In this document: positions 1 through 8,426 of the stretch, piece by piece
Layout of the letters: the number at the start of each line of letters is the position of its first letter
Numbering within the stretch: position 1 is the stretch's first letter
Source of the DNA: Symbiodinium sp. CCMP2592
Lineage: Eukaryota; Sar; Dinophyceae; Suessiales; Symbiodiniaceae
Reading direction: 5' to 3'
Length of the DNA: 64,000 nucleotides
Assembly (NCBI GenBank): GCA_905221615.1
Contig: CAJNDT010000970.1
Coordinates: forward strand, 43,439 to 107,438
The notes under the pieces: generated by a model
Databases searched by the model: none
Told to the model about the DNA's origin: nothing
Seen by the model: only the letters and a program-made list of their open reading frames with translations
Position numbers and translations under genes: made by a program

Positions 1-718
1 GTTGTAAATATTGCATGTTGGGTATAGGCGTTAACGATGAGTCTTGTTGCGGCGATACTCTTCGCATAATTGACCCTGCTAGTGCTTGTAACATTTCCTG
101 CGATAATCCTGCTACAGATGCCGTTGATAAATCCATACCTTGCATCATGTTACCTGCTGTGTTTCCTGCGACTCTTAATGCTCCACTTCCTAGACTTCTT
201 AAAACTCCTTCGCCTTGTTGTTGTTCCTGCTGTATTTGTTGTTGGTGTGCTTGTGCTATTTGTTGTTGGTTCGCTTGTCTTGCTTGTTCAACTGTAGCTA
301 TTGTGCTCACTGTTTGTGCATGATGTTGTGCTCCTTCGTCTACTTCCATTGCTTCTAAGTCGTTACCAAATTCGTCTAAGAATGAAGTAGGCGTACCAAT
401 GTTGAACATTTCTACATCACGTCCACCTGCACCTGCACCGACATCCCACAAAGCCCTGTGGGTCATGTTGTTATCTGTTGCGTATTGTCTCATCATTCTG
501 TCTCGTATTTCTCGCTCATTTATTCTGCCTTGCTCTACACGAAGTTTGTCTATATGATCTTTACCATCAAAATATGAACCTTTATTACTTGCCTTATAAA
601 AAACTGCGTCGCGATTTGGAAAGGGCTTCAATGCTTCCTCGTTGTCGTTTACTAGTTCTAAAATATCTTCGTATCTTGACCTCCTATGAAATTGGATTTG
701 TGATTTATTACCTGCCAT
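1..718 (-). CDS. Glutamine-rich virus-element protein, runs off the left edge
   Basis: Reading the minus strand from an ATG at 718 gives an uninterrupted frame of 239 codons to the window edge. The protein begins MAGNKSQIQFHRRSRYEDIL. It has a charged N-terminal half, then a Gln/Ala-rich stretch (about residues 125-165, QQQIAQAHQQQIQQEQQQ type), then a Gly/Ser/Ala/Met-rich part. I do not recognise the family. A low-complexity Gln/Ala region beside the penton gene would fit a virion or scaffold protein, but this is inference. The start is supported by a TATATAAG-type element about 10-25 nt upstream, as for neighbouring genes. The stop codon is not in the window. Confidence 0.7.
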   Translation of the reverse strand, partial: MAGNKSQIQFHRRSRYEDILELVNDNEEALKPFPNRDAVFYKASNKGSYFDGKDHIDKLRVEQGRINEREIRDRMMRQYATDNNMTHRALWDVGAGAGGRDVEMFNIGTPTSFLDEFGNDLEAMEVDEGAQHHAQTVSTIATVEQARQANQQQIAQAHQQQIQQEQQQGEGVLRSLGSGALRVAGNTAGNMMQGMDLSTASVAGLSQEMLQALAGSIMRRVSPQQDSSLTPIPNMQYLQ

Positions 719-750
719 ATGAATTTATATACTTATATAGAAAAAGTTAA

Positions 751-1092
751 TTAAAAAATTGATTCACTTAATGTTTCTAAAGTTTTGACCCTGTTCCGCA
801 TGTGTGCCAGTGACGTTTCTGGTATCCTTGGGTTGTGCATTTCTGATTTTAACCTGTCAATTTCAATTGTATAATTATCCTTCATTTGTCCCTCTAACAA
901 TCTTCGCTTCATAGCCAGATTAGCAACTCTGGCTTCACGAGCGTCCATTTCCTTTTTTAGATTAAGTAAGTAGTCAATATTAGGCTTGTGAAAGTTTAAC
1001 TCCGAGGCTTCATTAACAACTGGGTTGTCTAATGACTTTCTCTTGTGTTGTTTCTTTTGTTGTCTGAACTTGTATCTGTTGTAAAGTACCAT
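751..1092 (-). CDS. Small basic coiled-coil protein, virus element
   Basis: A 113-residue product with a basic N-terminus (RQQKKQHKRKSLD) followed by a long charged helix (about residues 40-110) with heptad-like Leu/Met spacing. No catalytic motif is visible and the family is not recognised. It sits in a minus-strand run with the genes at 1-718, 1106-1687 and 1721-2590, which suggests co-expression with capsid genes. An AATATATAG-type element lies immediately upstream of the start codon. It may be a DNA-binding or virion core protein, but nothing in the sequence proves this. Confidence 0.6.
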   Translation of the reverse strand: MVLYNRYKFRQQKKQHKRKSLDNPVVNEASELNFHKPNIDYLLNLKKEMDAREARVANLAMKRRLLEGQMKDNYTIEIDRLKSEMHNPRIPETSLAHMRNRVKTLETLSESIF

Positions 1093-1105
1093 ATCTATAT
1101 ATTAT

Positions 1106-1687
1106 TTACCTAGATTTTTTGCTTTTTGGTTGAAACATTGCCTTTGACAACACATTGGCTTTTTCTTGTCTTCTTTTCATTATTTCTTGGTTCATGGTTC
1201 TCATTTGTAATTGAATGAGTTGTGCTTGAGTTAGATTATCATAAGGGGTCGCGAAGCTCGCGAGCCTCTGGCGAGGCGTCATATTTGGTGGCGGTGGAGG
1301 TGGCATAGATTTTGAAACAGGTGGTGGTGCTTTAGCAACCTTAGGTGGTGCTTCATATTGTTCCACTTCTTCTGCATGCTGGGTCTTTATTGGTACAGCC
1401 TTTACTTTTGGCTTCACGTTGTTCTTTCTAACAGGCTTGGTTGTTATGTCGCTCGGTTTACCTTCACATTTCTCAGGATGAGAATACCTTAGTGTCTTCA
1501 TTGAAAGCGTCTTGTGACAGTCATCACACTCTGTTTTTTGTTTTGCTACCTCTGTGATTTTCACTCTTGTAGGTTTTGGGGTTTCTGACTTGGTTTCCTC
1601 GTTTGGTTCAGGTGTTAGTTTATCTTCAGTGCTCTTAGTCTCTTCTGGTTTAGGAGTTTCATTAACTTCATTGTTTTCTTCACTCAT
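1106..1687 (-). CDS. Proline/lysine-rich protein with a Cys-His motif, virus element
   Basis: A 193-residue, low-complexity product. The first 45 residues are rich in Glu, Thr, Pro and Lys. A CDDCHK...HPEKC motif follows (about residues 54-74) that could bind zinc. Next come Lys/Val/Pro-rich segments, a polyproline run (about residues 128-135) and a basic C-terminus ending KPKSKKSR. Such acidic/proline-rich proteins beside penton genes are common in small double-jelly-roll viruses, but I cannot assign a function. The start is preceded by AATATTATATAT. The gene is separated from the penton-like gene upstream by only about 33 nt. Confidence 0.6.
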   Translation of the reverse strand: MSEENNEVNETPKPEETKSTEDKLTPEPNEETKSETPKPTRVKITEVAKQKTECDDCHKTLSMKTLRYSHPEKCEGKPSDITTKPVRKNNVKPKVKAVPIKTQHAEEVEQYEAPPKVAKAPPPVSKSMPPPPPPNMTPRQRLASFATPYDNLTQAQLIQLQMRTMNQEIMKRRQEKANVLSKAMFQPKSKKSR

Positions 1688-1720
1688 ATATATAATATTC
1701 TATATATTTTCCATTTAATT

Positions 1721-2590
1721 TCAATCCATATCACGATTATGAAAGAGGAGACTAAATGTGATATGGACGTTGTTTAAATCTATAACGTTGCCAGCCCCAT
1801 CCGTTATTCTGAATGTCAACCTTTTGATGTTTCTTTTGGATACATTTATATAATCATATTCTGTTATTCCATAACTGTCGCTAATAACCCCAGCAAAGGG
1901 AGCGTTTACAGGTATCTTTTTAATCACCGCGTTTGAAAATGCTGATGGACTGTGGAAATTATTATTTGATAACTCTGGACAGGAAATGTAAACATCAGGA
2001 TAAGTCAATAAGTTAATGAAACCAGTTGTCCAAGGAGCAGACGAAGTGAATGCGTCACCAACTGGTGTAGTGAAACCTAACACATCGTTTATTGAGTTAA
2101 GGTTATTAATGTCAACGCTGTTCGAGAACGAGCCAGCAACAGGTGGAACATCTGCATCAGTCAAGGGTATGAATACAACTTCACTATAGTTAGATGATAT
2201 TATTATTTTATTGGTTAAGGTGTCGTATGTAGCAGAATATGAATCAGTCCGACCCCCGCTGTCAAAGAAGGTGTTTAACTGTGTTTGTGTTGCTGTGGCT
2301 AGTTCTGGTGCAGTGTAGTTTCCTACGGGTATTTCTATTCTTCTGTATGTTATTCCTTGTGGTGTAGCTGGTGGCAATATTTGATGTCTAAAGTATAGGT
2401 TCTGATTATTTGTATTAATGGAATACCAAGCATTAGGTATAGCCACCTCGTGCACTTGCATAATGGTATTTTCGGGTATTTCAAAGGTGTCTTGTAATTC
2501 TATTTTGAAATCCGATGTTGACCTACTGTCGGAAACTCTGTATTTGGAATTGACGTACACTTTTTTATAAGTTAATGGTCTAGAACTCAT
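1721..2590 (-). CDS. Penton-like minor capsid protein
   Basis: A 289-residue product beginning SSRPLTYKKVYVNSKYRVS, with alternating hydrophobic/polar strands throughout and no membrane segment. The opening pattern (basic start, YVNSKYR, then an EIPENTIMQVHEVAIPNAWY-type segment) is the one I associate with single-jelly-roll penton proteins of polinton-like viruses and virophages. The length fits that family. It would form the pentameric vertices of an icosahedral capsid together with the major capsid protein at 3448-4914. It is divergent from the lipase-like gene at 2640, and both starts share a 49-bp AT-rich spacer. The family call is by motif and context, not by search. Confidence 0.65.
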   Translation of the reverse strand: MSSRPLTYKKVYVNSKYRVSDSRSTSDFKIELQDTFEIPENTIMQVHEVAIPNAWYSINTNNQNLYFRHQILPPATPQGITYRRIEIPVGNYTAPELATATQTQLNTFFDSGGRTDSYSATYDTLTNKIIISSNYSEVVFIPLTDADVPPVAGSFSNSVDINNLNSINDVLGFTTPVGDAFTSSAPWTTGFINLLTYPDVYISCPELSNNNFHSPSAFSNAVIKKIPVNAPFAGVISDSYGITEYDYINVSKRNIKRLTFRITDGAGNVIDLNNVHITFSLLFHNRDMD

Positions 2591-2639
2591 ATTAATATAT
2601 ATTACTGATAAAATATTTTTATAATCTTATTTATATACA
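2591..2639. promoter_or_regulatory. Divergent AT-rich promoter region
   Basis: This 49-bp spacer between divergent genes contains ATTAATATATATTACT on the side of the penton-like gene and ATTTATATACA directly before the lipase-like ATG. Comparable TATATA-like elements lie just upstream of almost every start codon between 1 and 10.6 kb, so 5' leaders would be very short. Confidence 0.55.
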
Positions 2640-3179
2640 ATGAAAATAGAACAACAGTTAAACAAGATGCTTGACGATAACAACAAGATTTCAAACTCAC
2701 AGGGCATTAAGATGGCTTACGATAAAGACAATAAAATTTATGTTAAGGGAAACAAGATGTATATCGGCGGAACTGCTTCAGCGTATAACTGGTTGGAAAA
2801 CCTATCCCTAAAACCCTTCGGCGCTTTAGGAGGTGTGCGTGATCTAGAGCGATATATAGAAGCAGAAAGAATACTAAAAAACAACCCACAGATAACAGAA
2901 CTCGTGGGACATAGTCAAGCAGGGGTCGTAGCCTTACAGCTGGCGAAAGATTTTCCAGACAGGAATTTGAAGACACGAACCTATAACAGCCCCACCTTCA
3001 GTATGGGATTTAAGTCAAATACAGAACAACACAAAAGATTTAGAAAAGTTGGAGATGTCGTTAGTGCTTTTGATGGCGGTGCTGTAAATGTATATACAGA
3101 CTCACTCAATCCATTAAAGAATCATGACATGAGTGCATTTGACGGTATTGATGAGTCTTTACCAGCAGGTGAAGTATAA
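2640..3179 (+). CDS. Lipase-like alpha/beta hydrolase, virus element
   Basis: A 179-residue product with the nucleophile-elbow motif GHSQAG (about residues 97-102) followed by a hydrophobic helix, as in class 3 lipases and other alpha/beta hydrolases. Downstream candidates for the catalytic acid and base are the Asp in VVSAFDG and the His in KNHDMSAFDG. It is shorter than cellular lipases, so it may be a minimal domain. Lipase or phospholipase-like genes are known in several polinton-like viruses and virophages, where a role at the host membrane is supposed. There is no signal peptide. It is the first of a plus-strand run leading to the capsid and fibre genes. Confidence 0.65.
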   Translation: MKIEQQLNKMLDDNNKISNSQGIKMAYDKDNKIYVKGNKMYIGGTASAYNWLENLSLKPFGALGGVRDLERYIEAERILKNNPQITELVGHSQAGVVALQLAKDFPDRNLKTRTYNSPTFSMGFKSNTEQHKRFRKVGDVVSAFDGGAVNVYTDSLNPLKNHDMSAFDGIDESLPAGEV

Positions 3180-3197
3180 AATCTCAGTATAATTAAT

Positions 3198-3437
3198 ATG
3201 ATGTTTAATAAACCAAGACATATAAAAGAACCTAACAGAGTAGGTAAGCAATCAGAGAGGCTACAATTTAAAACCAAATTAAATAAAAAGTTGAGTCATT
3301 CAGGATACGAAGCAATAAGGGAAATAGTTGAGAAACATGAAGAGACTATAATATTGCCACCGAGCGACAAACAGAGTAAACATAATAATGTTTTAAATAG
3401 CCATAAAAAATATAGTAATAATAAAAAATCTAAATAA
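3198..3437 (+). CDS. Small basic protein, virus element
   Basis: A 79-residue Lys/Asn/His-rich product that begins MMFNKPRHIKEPNRVGKQSE and ends in a poly-Lys/Asn tail. Two adjacent ATG codons could serve as start. No family is recognised. It lies between the lipase-like and major capsid genes with gaps of 18 and 10 nt, so it is probably expressed with them. The strong positive charge would suit nucleic-acid binding or a capsid-internal peptide, but that is a guess. Confidence 0.5.
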   Translation: MMFNKPRHIKEPNRVGKQSERLQFKTKLNKKLSHSGYEAIREIVEKHEETIILPPSDKQSKHNNVLNSHKKYSNNKKSK

Positions 3438-3447
3438 TATATATAAA

Positions 3448-4914
3448 ATGGATTTAGTTCTTGCAGAGAGTAACGACAACATGATAAATAGCCTTCAGTT
3501 CGGATTACCAGAAAGCGCCGCGTATATCACTGATAGAAAACAAGTCCACTTCCCTAGTGTATCTGGAAACATTTTCAGTTCATCAAATGGAAATAAATAT
3601 TTAAAGTTTGTAATCACAGGTGAAGATAATAATTATATTGATTTATCTAGCGTCTGCTTATTTTTTGATGTTGTAAATACTTCACAGACAGCAGGTCAGT
3701 ATTTACGTCCTCTTGGAGAAAGTCACGCATTTTTTACAAGATACAGATGCAACGCGGCAGGACAACAGTTAAACGACATTGACAATTACAACCAAGTGTG
3801 CGAGGAAATGAAATCGTTCAAAAGTGAAGAAGTCAGAAATTTGGATGACATACAAGAAGGTTGTTTAACACGATACGACAGTAGAATCAATAGATTGTTT
3901 GCGTATAACATTGAAAGTCATAGCGCAACAGCAACAACAGGAGCAAATAACCGAGGCGTCGTTGTGCCAAAACTAACGCGAATTAATACTACCGGAATTG
4001 AACAAGGCAAGTTCGTGAGAATGGGACACAAACCAGTCTGTGGATTTGTTCAATCAGGCTATTATCCACCAATCAGATATTGTCCACTTGAATTTATTTT
4101 TGAAATTGTTTCAGATGCAGGCGAACCAGTCGTCCGACCTTCAGCAACAGTAGCAGGAACACAAGCAGAAGACGATGAAAACGGCTTATATTTTACAACG
4201 CGCAATACTACCACAAGTTGGGCTATTCAGAATGCTATTTTAAGATGCGAGTTGATCCAAGTTGACAACGCAGTAAACAATAATATCGTATCTCATTTGT
4301 TAAAAGGTGGTAGGCTTCGTATGGTTTATCCGGCTTATCATTCATTTTCACAAACCTTCACGGCAGGAAATACAGAGATAAATATGAACATCGTTAAATC
4401 TTCAACTCGTTTGTCTCAGATGTTCTTCACCTTTAGCAACAGCAATATCAATAATGACAACACAGCAGGTAATTATGACAAAAAGCGATGGAACTACTTT
4501 TTTCATCCTATGGCGGTAACTATTGATAATCTTGAAGGTGTCATTGATTCCGACAAACAAATTTCAGCACAAATACAGATAGCTAACAAGAAATTCCCCG
4601 AACAAGAAATTTCTAGCATTAGTGAATTTATGTATTTCCTTCGTCGGGCGGTTAATGTAATGAGCCCTTATTACGATGGCTTTTCAATTGACATTTATAG
4701 ATACGCTAATGATAAATTTATTGGAGGAATTAACTTTGACAAGCAACCAGATATGAATTTTACAGGAACTAATACGAAAATGGGAAGTTTAATCACTTTT
4801 AAAATTAAGGGAGCAAACGCAAACTTTGCACTAGGAATTGAAAGAGTTTTCATAACAGCCGTGTCAGAGCAAATATTTGAGCTTTCCGAAAGTGCGTCTA
4901 CGGTATTAGATTAA
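3448..4914 (+). CDS. Major capsid protein (double jelly-roll type)
   Basis: A 488-residue soluble protein made of alternating beta-type segments with no membrane span. The length suits a double-jelly-roll capsid protein of small dsDNA viruses. The N-terminus (NSLQFGLPESAAYITDRKQV) and the C-terminal strand region (GGINFDKQPDM...KMGSLITFKIKG) match the pattern I associate with polinton-like virus major capsid proteins. Trimers would build the hexagonal capsomers. Its place beside the penton-like gene and in one block with the packaging ATPase and fibre supports this. The start follows AATATATATAAA directly. A profile search (HHpred) against double-jelly-roll capsid folds would be decisive. Confidence 0.7.
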   Translation: MDLVLAESNDNMINSLQFGLPESAAYITDRKQVHFPSVSGNIFSSSNGNKYLKFVITGEDNNYIDLSSVCLFFDVVNTSQTAGQYLRPLGESHAFFTRYRCNAAGQQLNDIDNYNQVCEEMKSFKSEEVRNLDDIQEGCLTRYDSRINRLFAYNIESHSATATTGANNRGVVVPKLTRINTTGIEQGKFVRMGHKPVCGFVQSGYYPPIRYCPLEFIFEIVSDAGEPVVRPSATVAGTQAEDDENGLYFTTRNTTTSWAIQNAILRCELIQVDNAVNNNIVSHLLKGGRLRMVYPAYHSFSQTFTAGNTEINMNIVKSSTRLSQMFFTFSNSNINNDNTAGNYDKKRWNYFFHPMAVTIDNLEGVIDSDKQISAQIQIANKKFPEQEISSISEFMYFLRRAVNVMSPYYDGFSIDIYRYANDKFIGGINFDKQPDMNFTGTNTKMGSLITFKIKGANANFALGIERVFITAVSEQIFELSESASTVLD

Positions 4915-4961
4915 CTGAAAATTTACATATAAAGAAATGGTATTTAATAGTAATATATAGC

Positions 4962-5660
4962 ATGAGTAAGGATTTTCAGAAGGGTAAAATCTATTGTATC
5001 AGAAACAATACCACTGATGATATTTACATAGGTTCTACTTGTCAACCATTAAGCAAACGAATGGCAAAGCATCGTGAAACAAGAACAGACCCTAACAAGC
5101 AACATCATAAGATATACAGTAAAATGAAAGAATTAGGTGTAGAAAACTTTTACATAGAACTCATAGAAGAATACCCATGTGAAAATAATGACCAATTAAG
5201 AGCAAGAGAGGGACATTTTATTAGAGAAATGGCAACATTAAATGGAAGGATAGAAGCTAGGAGCAAAAACGAATGGTATCAAGATAACAAAGAGCATGTA
5301 AAAGAAAAATCCAAACAAGATTACTATAATAACATAGAGACAAGAAAAGAGCAACGCAAGGGATATAGAGACAATCACAAAGAACAAAGAGTAGAATATG
5401 ACAAGCAGTATAGAGAACGTAATAAAGAAGCAGTATCTGAAGCAAAGAAGAAGTGCTACCAAAACAAGAAAGAACAATATTTACAACAGAAGAAAGCATA
5501 CTACGAAGCAACTAAGGAAGACCGAAAGGAAAAACAACGTGAGACAGTTGTCTGTGAATGTGGTTCTACTGTCCGTAAGTGCGATATAGCAAGACATAAC
5601 AAAACCAAAAAACATACCGAATATGAGAAACGACAAGCAACGGAACACTCACAAATCTGA
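4962..5660 (+). CDS. GIY-YIG endonuclease with C-terminal zinc-finger-like tail
   Basis: A 232-residue product. Residues about 8-90 form a GIY-YIG nuclease: KIYCIRNNTTDDIYIGST supplies the two signature strands, LSKRMAKHR the catalytic Arg region, and a Glu in the FIELIEEYPC...LRAREGHFI segment the metal ligand. A long Lys/Glu/Gln/Tyr-rich helical linker follows (about 100-195). The C-terminus CECGSTVRKCDIARHNKTKKH resembles a C2H2 zinc finger that could guide DNA binding. Free-standing nucleases of this kind in viruses often act as homing endonucleases. It sits between the capsid and fibre genes and may be a mobile insertion. Confidence 0.8.
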   Translation: MSKDFQKGKIYCIRNNTTDDIYIGSTCQPLSKRMAKHRETRTDPNKQHHKIYSKMKELGVENFYIELIEEYPCENNDQLRAREGHFIREMATLNGRIEARSKNEWYQDNKEHVKEKSKQDYYNNIETRKEQRKGYRDNHKEQRVEYDKQYRERNKEAVSEAKKKCYQNKKEQYLQQKKAYYEATKEDRKEKQRETVVCECGSTVRKCDIARHNKTKKHTEYEKRQATEHSQI

Positions 5661-5710
5661 ATACCAATAATTCATTATAAATATTAATTTCTCACGTATT
5701 AATATTTATA

Positions 5711-8155
5711 ATGGCTTCATTAAACAATCTTACATCAATTTACGCGGACAAGTTCTATTTATCGTCTTCAACAGGCGTTAGTGAAATATCGGATACGTAT
5801 GCCACCAAGGCAGAACTAACAAGCATAAACGCTGCAAACTCTGCAGATATAACAGCAAACACCGATGCGATTGACATTCTGAACACCAAGCAACTGCAAA
5901 ACTTTAATAATATTAATGCTATTAATACTGATTTAACTAATAATTATCAAACTAATACAGTATTAGCCACTAATTTTTATAACAAAACAGAAATTGATGC
6001 AACATTTAGTAATTATTATACATCAACACAAATTGATACAAACTTATCTACTAATTACCAAACCAATGCCCAACTAGCCGTTAATTACTATAATAAATCC
6101 GAAATAGATACAAATTTATCAACGAATTACCAGACTAACACGCAGTTAGGAAACAATTATTATACTAAAACAGAGGTAGATGGATTAGTAGGAGCAGGTG
6201 GTGGTTACACAGATACAGAAATTGACAATCTACTAGACTTACGAGTTCCAAAATCAGATTTTACAAATAGATTTAGTACAAATCCTATCATTGATTGTAG
6301 TGCCCCTACAGTTATTCATAGCGGTTTAACGTTAAACAATTCAGCTATAAATATATCACCAGTAGCAGGATTATTATTCAGTAATCAGACAGGAGGAGGT
6401 GATAAAGTTCTCGCAGAGTTTAAAAATGCTACAAGTTATATAACTTTACAAGGAGATAAAATATTTTGTAATAATACATCAGACGACGCTATTAAACAAC
6501 TTGACTTATCCAATAATAATGCAGGTTATAAGATGAGTGGTAAAATAGCAGTACCAACAGGTGGTTTAGTAATAGAAAATACAGCAGATGCTAATTTATC
6601 ATTTACCGTTAGAAATACCGATAATTATATTACTTTTAACAATGATAATATTGATTGTTATAATTCAGTTGGTGATACTGGAAGAATATTAAATTTAAAT
6701 AATAATGCTAATCAATATGTTAAATCACATTCATTATTAGTAGATACAGCATCAAATACATTAACAGGAGGATATACATTAGATGTTGTTGATAGTGCTA
6801 TTGTTAGACAAAATTTAAGAGTTGATGCTAATATAGATTTAACAAATAACACAGGAGATATTCAATTACCCACAGCGGGGATTGATATGTTTAGAAATAG
6901 TGGTGATGCTAATTATAATTTAAGAGTTAGAGACACTCAAGGAGTTTTTGAATTTAGAAATAGAAATTTTAGATGTATGAACCCAAGTAATCCAGCAAAT
7001 GGAACAGAAATGATATTGCACGATACAGGAGGCGATTATCGTTTAAGAATAGGAAGTTCAACAACAGCAACGGTAGGAATAGGGAGACAATATAATTTTT
7101 CATATCATTTAACGGTAGGCGGTGTAAGTAATTTTAATGAAACAAGAGTGGAAAATGATGCAACATTTTTAGGACAACAGTTATTAAGCACTAACGGAAG
7201 AATATTTCAAAGAGCTGATGTTAATAATTCATTAAATATTATATCAACAGAAGAAATTAATTTTAGCCTTCAAAGTGATAGAACAACTGACCCAACTACA
7301 GGCACTATAGCACTTCAACTAAATGACACTAACGGAATTACATTAAATAGAGCAGTAGTAAATAATTTAACATTTAATTCCATTGGTAATATCGTTGGTG
7401 AAGCAGATGTTATTAGTTGGGGGCGTTTTATGTTTCAGAATAGTAGTGAATTTAAGGAAGTCTTGGATGGTCAATATAAATTATATATAAGAAATTCAGA
7501 TCAAGCAGGAGAAATGAATTTAATAATGGGATTAGAATCATCAACGCCAGAAATTCAACTTACAGACGGAAAAGTTACTCTATTAGGTAATCTTGAAATA
7601 ACACATGTTGATGTTTCAGGATCACAACGGGTATTAATAAATAATCCCGATACGGATGGATTTATCAGATTAAGTAATAATAATTTGTCAAGATTAGATG
7701 CCACAAACACAGGTGTTGATGTTTATGGTTTCTTTACTACAACTAATAACGCTGATATTGGAGGAAATTTAACGTGTGTTGCTTTAACTGAAACATCAGA
7801 CTCTAAATTAAAAGAAAATGTTAAAGAAGTAAATATTAAAGAGTGTTATAAAGCAGTCAAATATATCAAGCCGAAAACATATAATTTTATTAATGATGAA
7901 GACAAAAAGAGTCATATTGGATTTATAGCAGATGATATAAAAGACGCTAAAATGCCTTCTGAATGGGACAATATTATATATTATAATGATGATGGAATGA
8001 AATTATTAGCATATAATAAAACAACAGTTGTATTATGGGGGGCTGTGCAACAGTTACAAAAGCAAGTAGAAGATTTAGAAAAGGAAGTTAAGCAACTAAA
8101 GGGTGAAGCATCACCAAAAGCAAAGGCAAAAGCAAAAACAAAAAGTAAAGATTAA
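5711..8155 (+). CDS. Fibre/tail-spike-like protein with S74 intramolecular chaperone domain
   Basis: An 814-residue protein, the largest in the virus segment. Residues about 60-160 contain short repeats of the NYYNKSEIDTNLSTNYQT type, as seen in trimeric fibre shafts. The middle is a long Asn-rich beta-helix-like region. From about residue 695 the sequence SDSKLKENVKEVN opens a peptidase S74-type domain, with the Ser and Lys expected for autocleavage, followed by KSHIGFIADDI and a C-terminal coiled coil. The tail ends in Lys/Ala repeats. In phage fibres this domain trimerises the shaft and then cuts itself off. A host-recognition fibre is inferred. Confidence 0.75.
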   Translation: MASLNNLTSIYADKFYLSSSTGVSEISDTYATKAELTSINAANSADITANTDAIDILNTKQLQNFNNINAINTDLTNNYQTNTVLATNFYNKTEIDATFSNYYTSTQIDTNLSTNYQTNAQLAVNYYNKSEIDTNLSTNYQTNTQLGNNYYTKTEVDGLVGAGGGYTDTEIDNLLDLRVPKSDFTNRFSTNPIIDCSAPTVIHSGLTLNNSAINISPVAGLLFSNQTGGGDKVLAEFKNATSYITLQGDKIFCNNTSDDAIKQLDLSNNNAGYKMSGKIAVPTGGLVIENTADANLSFTVRNTDNYITFNNDNIDCYNSVGDTGRILNLNNNANQYVKSHSLLVDTASNTLTGGYTLDVVDSAIVRQNLRVDANIDLTNNTGDIQLPTAGIDMFRNSGDANYNLRVRDTQGVFEFRNRNFRCMNPSNPANGTEMILHDTGGDYRLRIGSSTTATVGIGRQYNFSYHLTVGGVSNFNETRVENDATFLGQQLLSTNGRIFQRADVNNSLNIISTEEINFSLQSDRTTDPTTGTIALQLNDTNGITLNRAVVNNLTFNSIGNIVGEADVISWGRFMFQNSSEFKEVLDGQYKLYIRNSDQAGEMNLIMGLESSTPEIQLTDGKVTLLGNLEITHVDVSGSQRVLINNPDTDGFIRLSNNNLSRLDATNTGVDVYGFFTTTNNADIGGNLTCVALTETSDSKLKENVKEVNIKECYKAVKYIKPKTYNFINDEDKKSHIGFIADDIKDAKMPSEWDNIIYYNDDGMKLLAYNKTTVVLWGAVQQLQKQVEDLEKEVKQLKGEASPKAKAKAKTKSKD

Positions 8156-8175
8156 AATCTAAATAATAATATATA

Positions 8176-8391
8176 ATGGTAAATATTGATGAACAAATAG
8201 AAAAGAAACTCAATGAACAATTAGAAAAGATAAAGGGGGACTTAATTATATTTAACACTATGCAAGATTTAACAGACAAAATACAAAAGTTAGAAGATGA
8301 AATAGAACAGTTGAAAAACAAAAACAAAGGATATTGCGGTACTTCTTCTAAATGCTTACCGTTTAACTGTTGTAGTTTCTCATTATTCTGA
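8176..8391 (+). CDS. Small coiled-coil protein, virus element
   Basis: A 71-residue product. Residues 1-52 are a charged amphipathic helix (EQIEKKLNEQLEKIKGD...KIQKLEDEIEQLKNK), likely a coiled coil. The last part is Cys/Ser/Phe-rich (CGTSSKCLPFNCC). It follows the fibre gene by 20 nt and may assist fibre assembly, but no family is recognised. Its stop codon lies inside the perfect hairpin at 8390-8426. Confidence 0.55.
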   Translation: MVNIDEQIEKKLNEQLEKIKGDLIIFNTMQDLTDKIQKLEDEIEQLKNKNKGYCGTSSKCLPFNCCSFSLF

Positions 8392-8426
8392 TGATTAATA
8401 ATATTATTTTGATATTATTAATCATC
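8390..8426. terminator. 15-bp perfect hairpin between convergent genes
   Basis: Arms 8390-8404 and 8412-8426 are perfectly complementary over 15 bp around a 7-nt loop. The hairpin contains the stop codons of both the plus-strand ORF ending at 8391 and the minus-strand ATPase gene ending at 8418. Its position at a convergent junction suggests a bidirectional transcription end or 3'-end processing signal. Confidence 0.65.

Noticed and set aside
15-750. Plus-strand ORFs at 15-323, 70-297 and 478-750
   Set aside because: They are shadows of the minus-strand gene at 1-718, which is open throughout with a matching upstream element.
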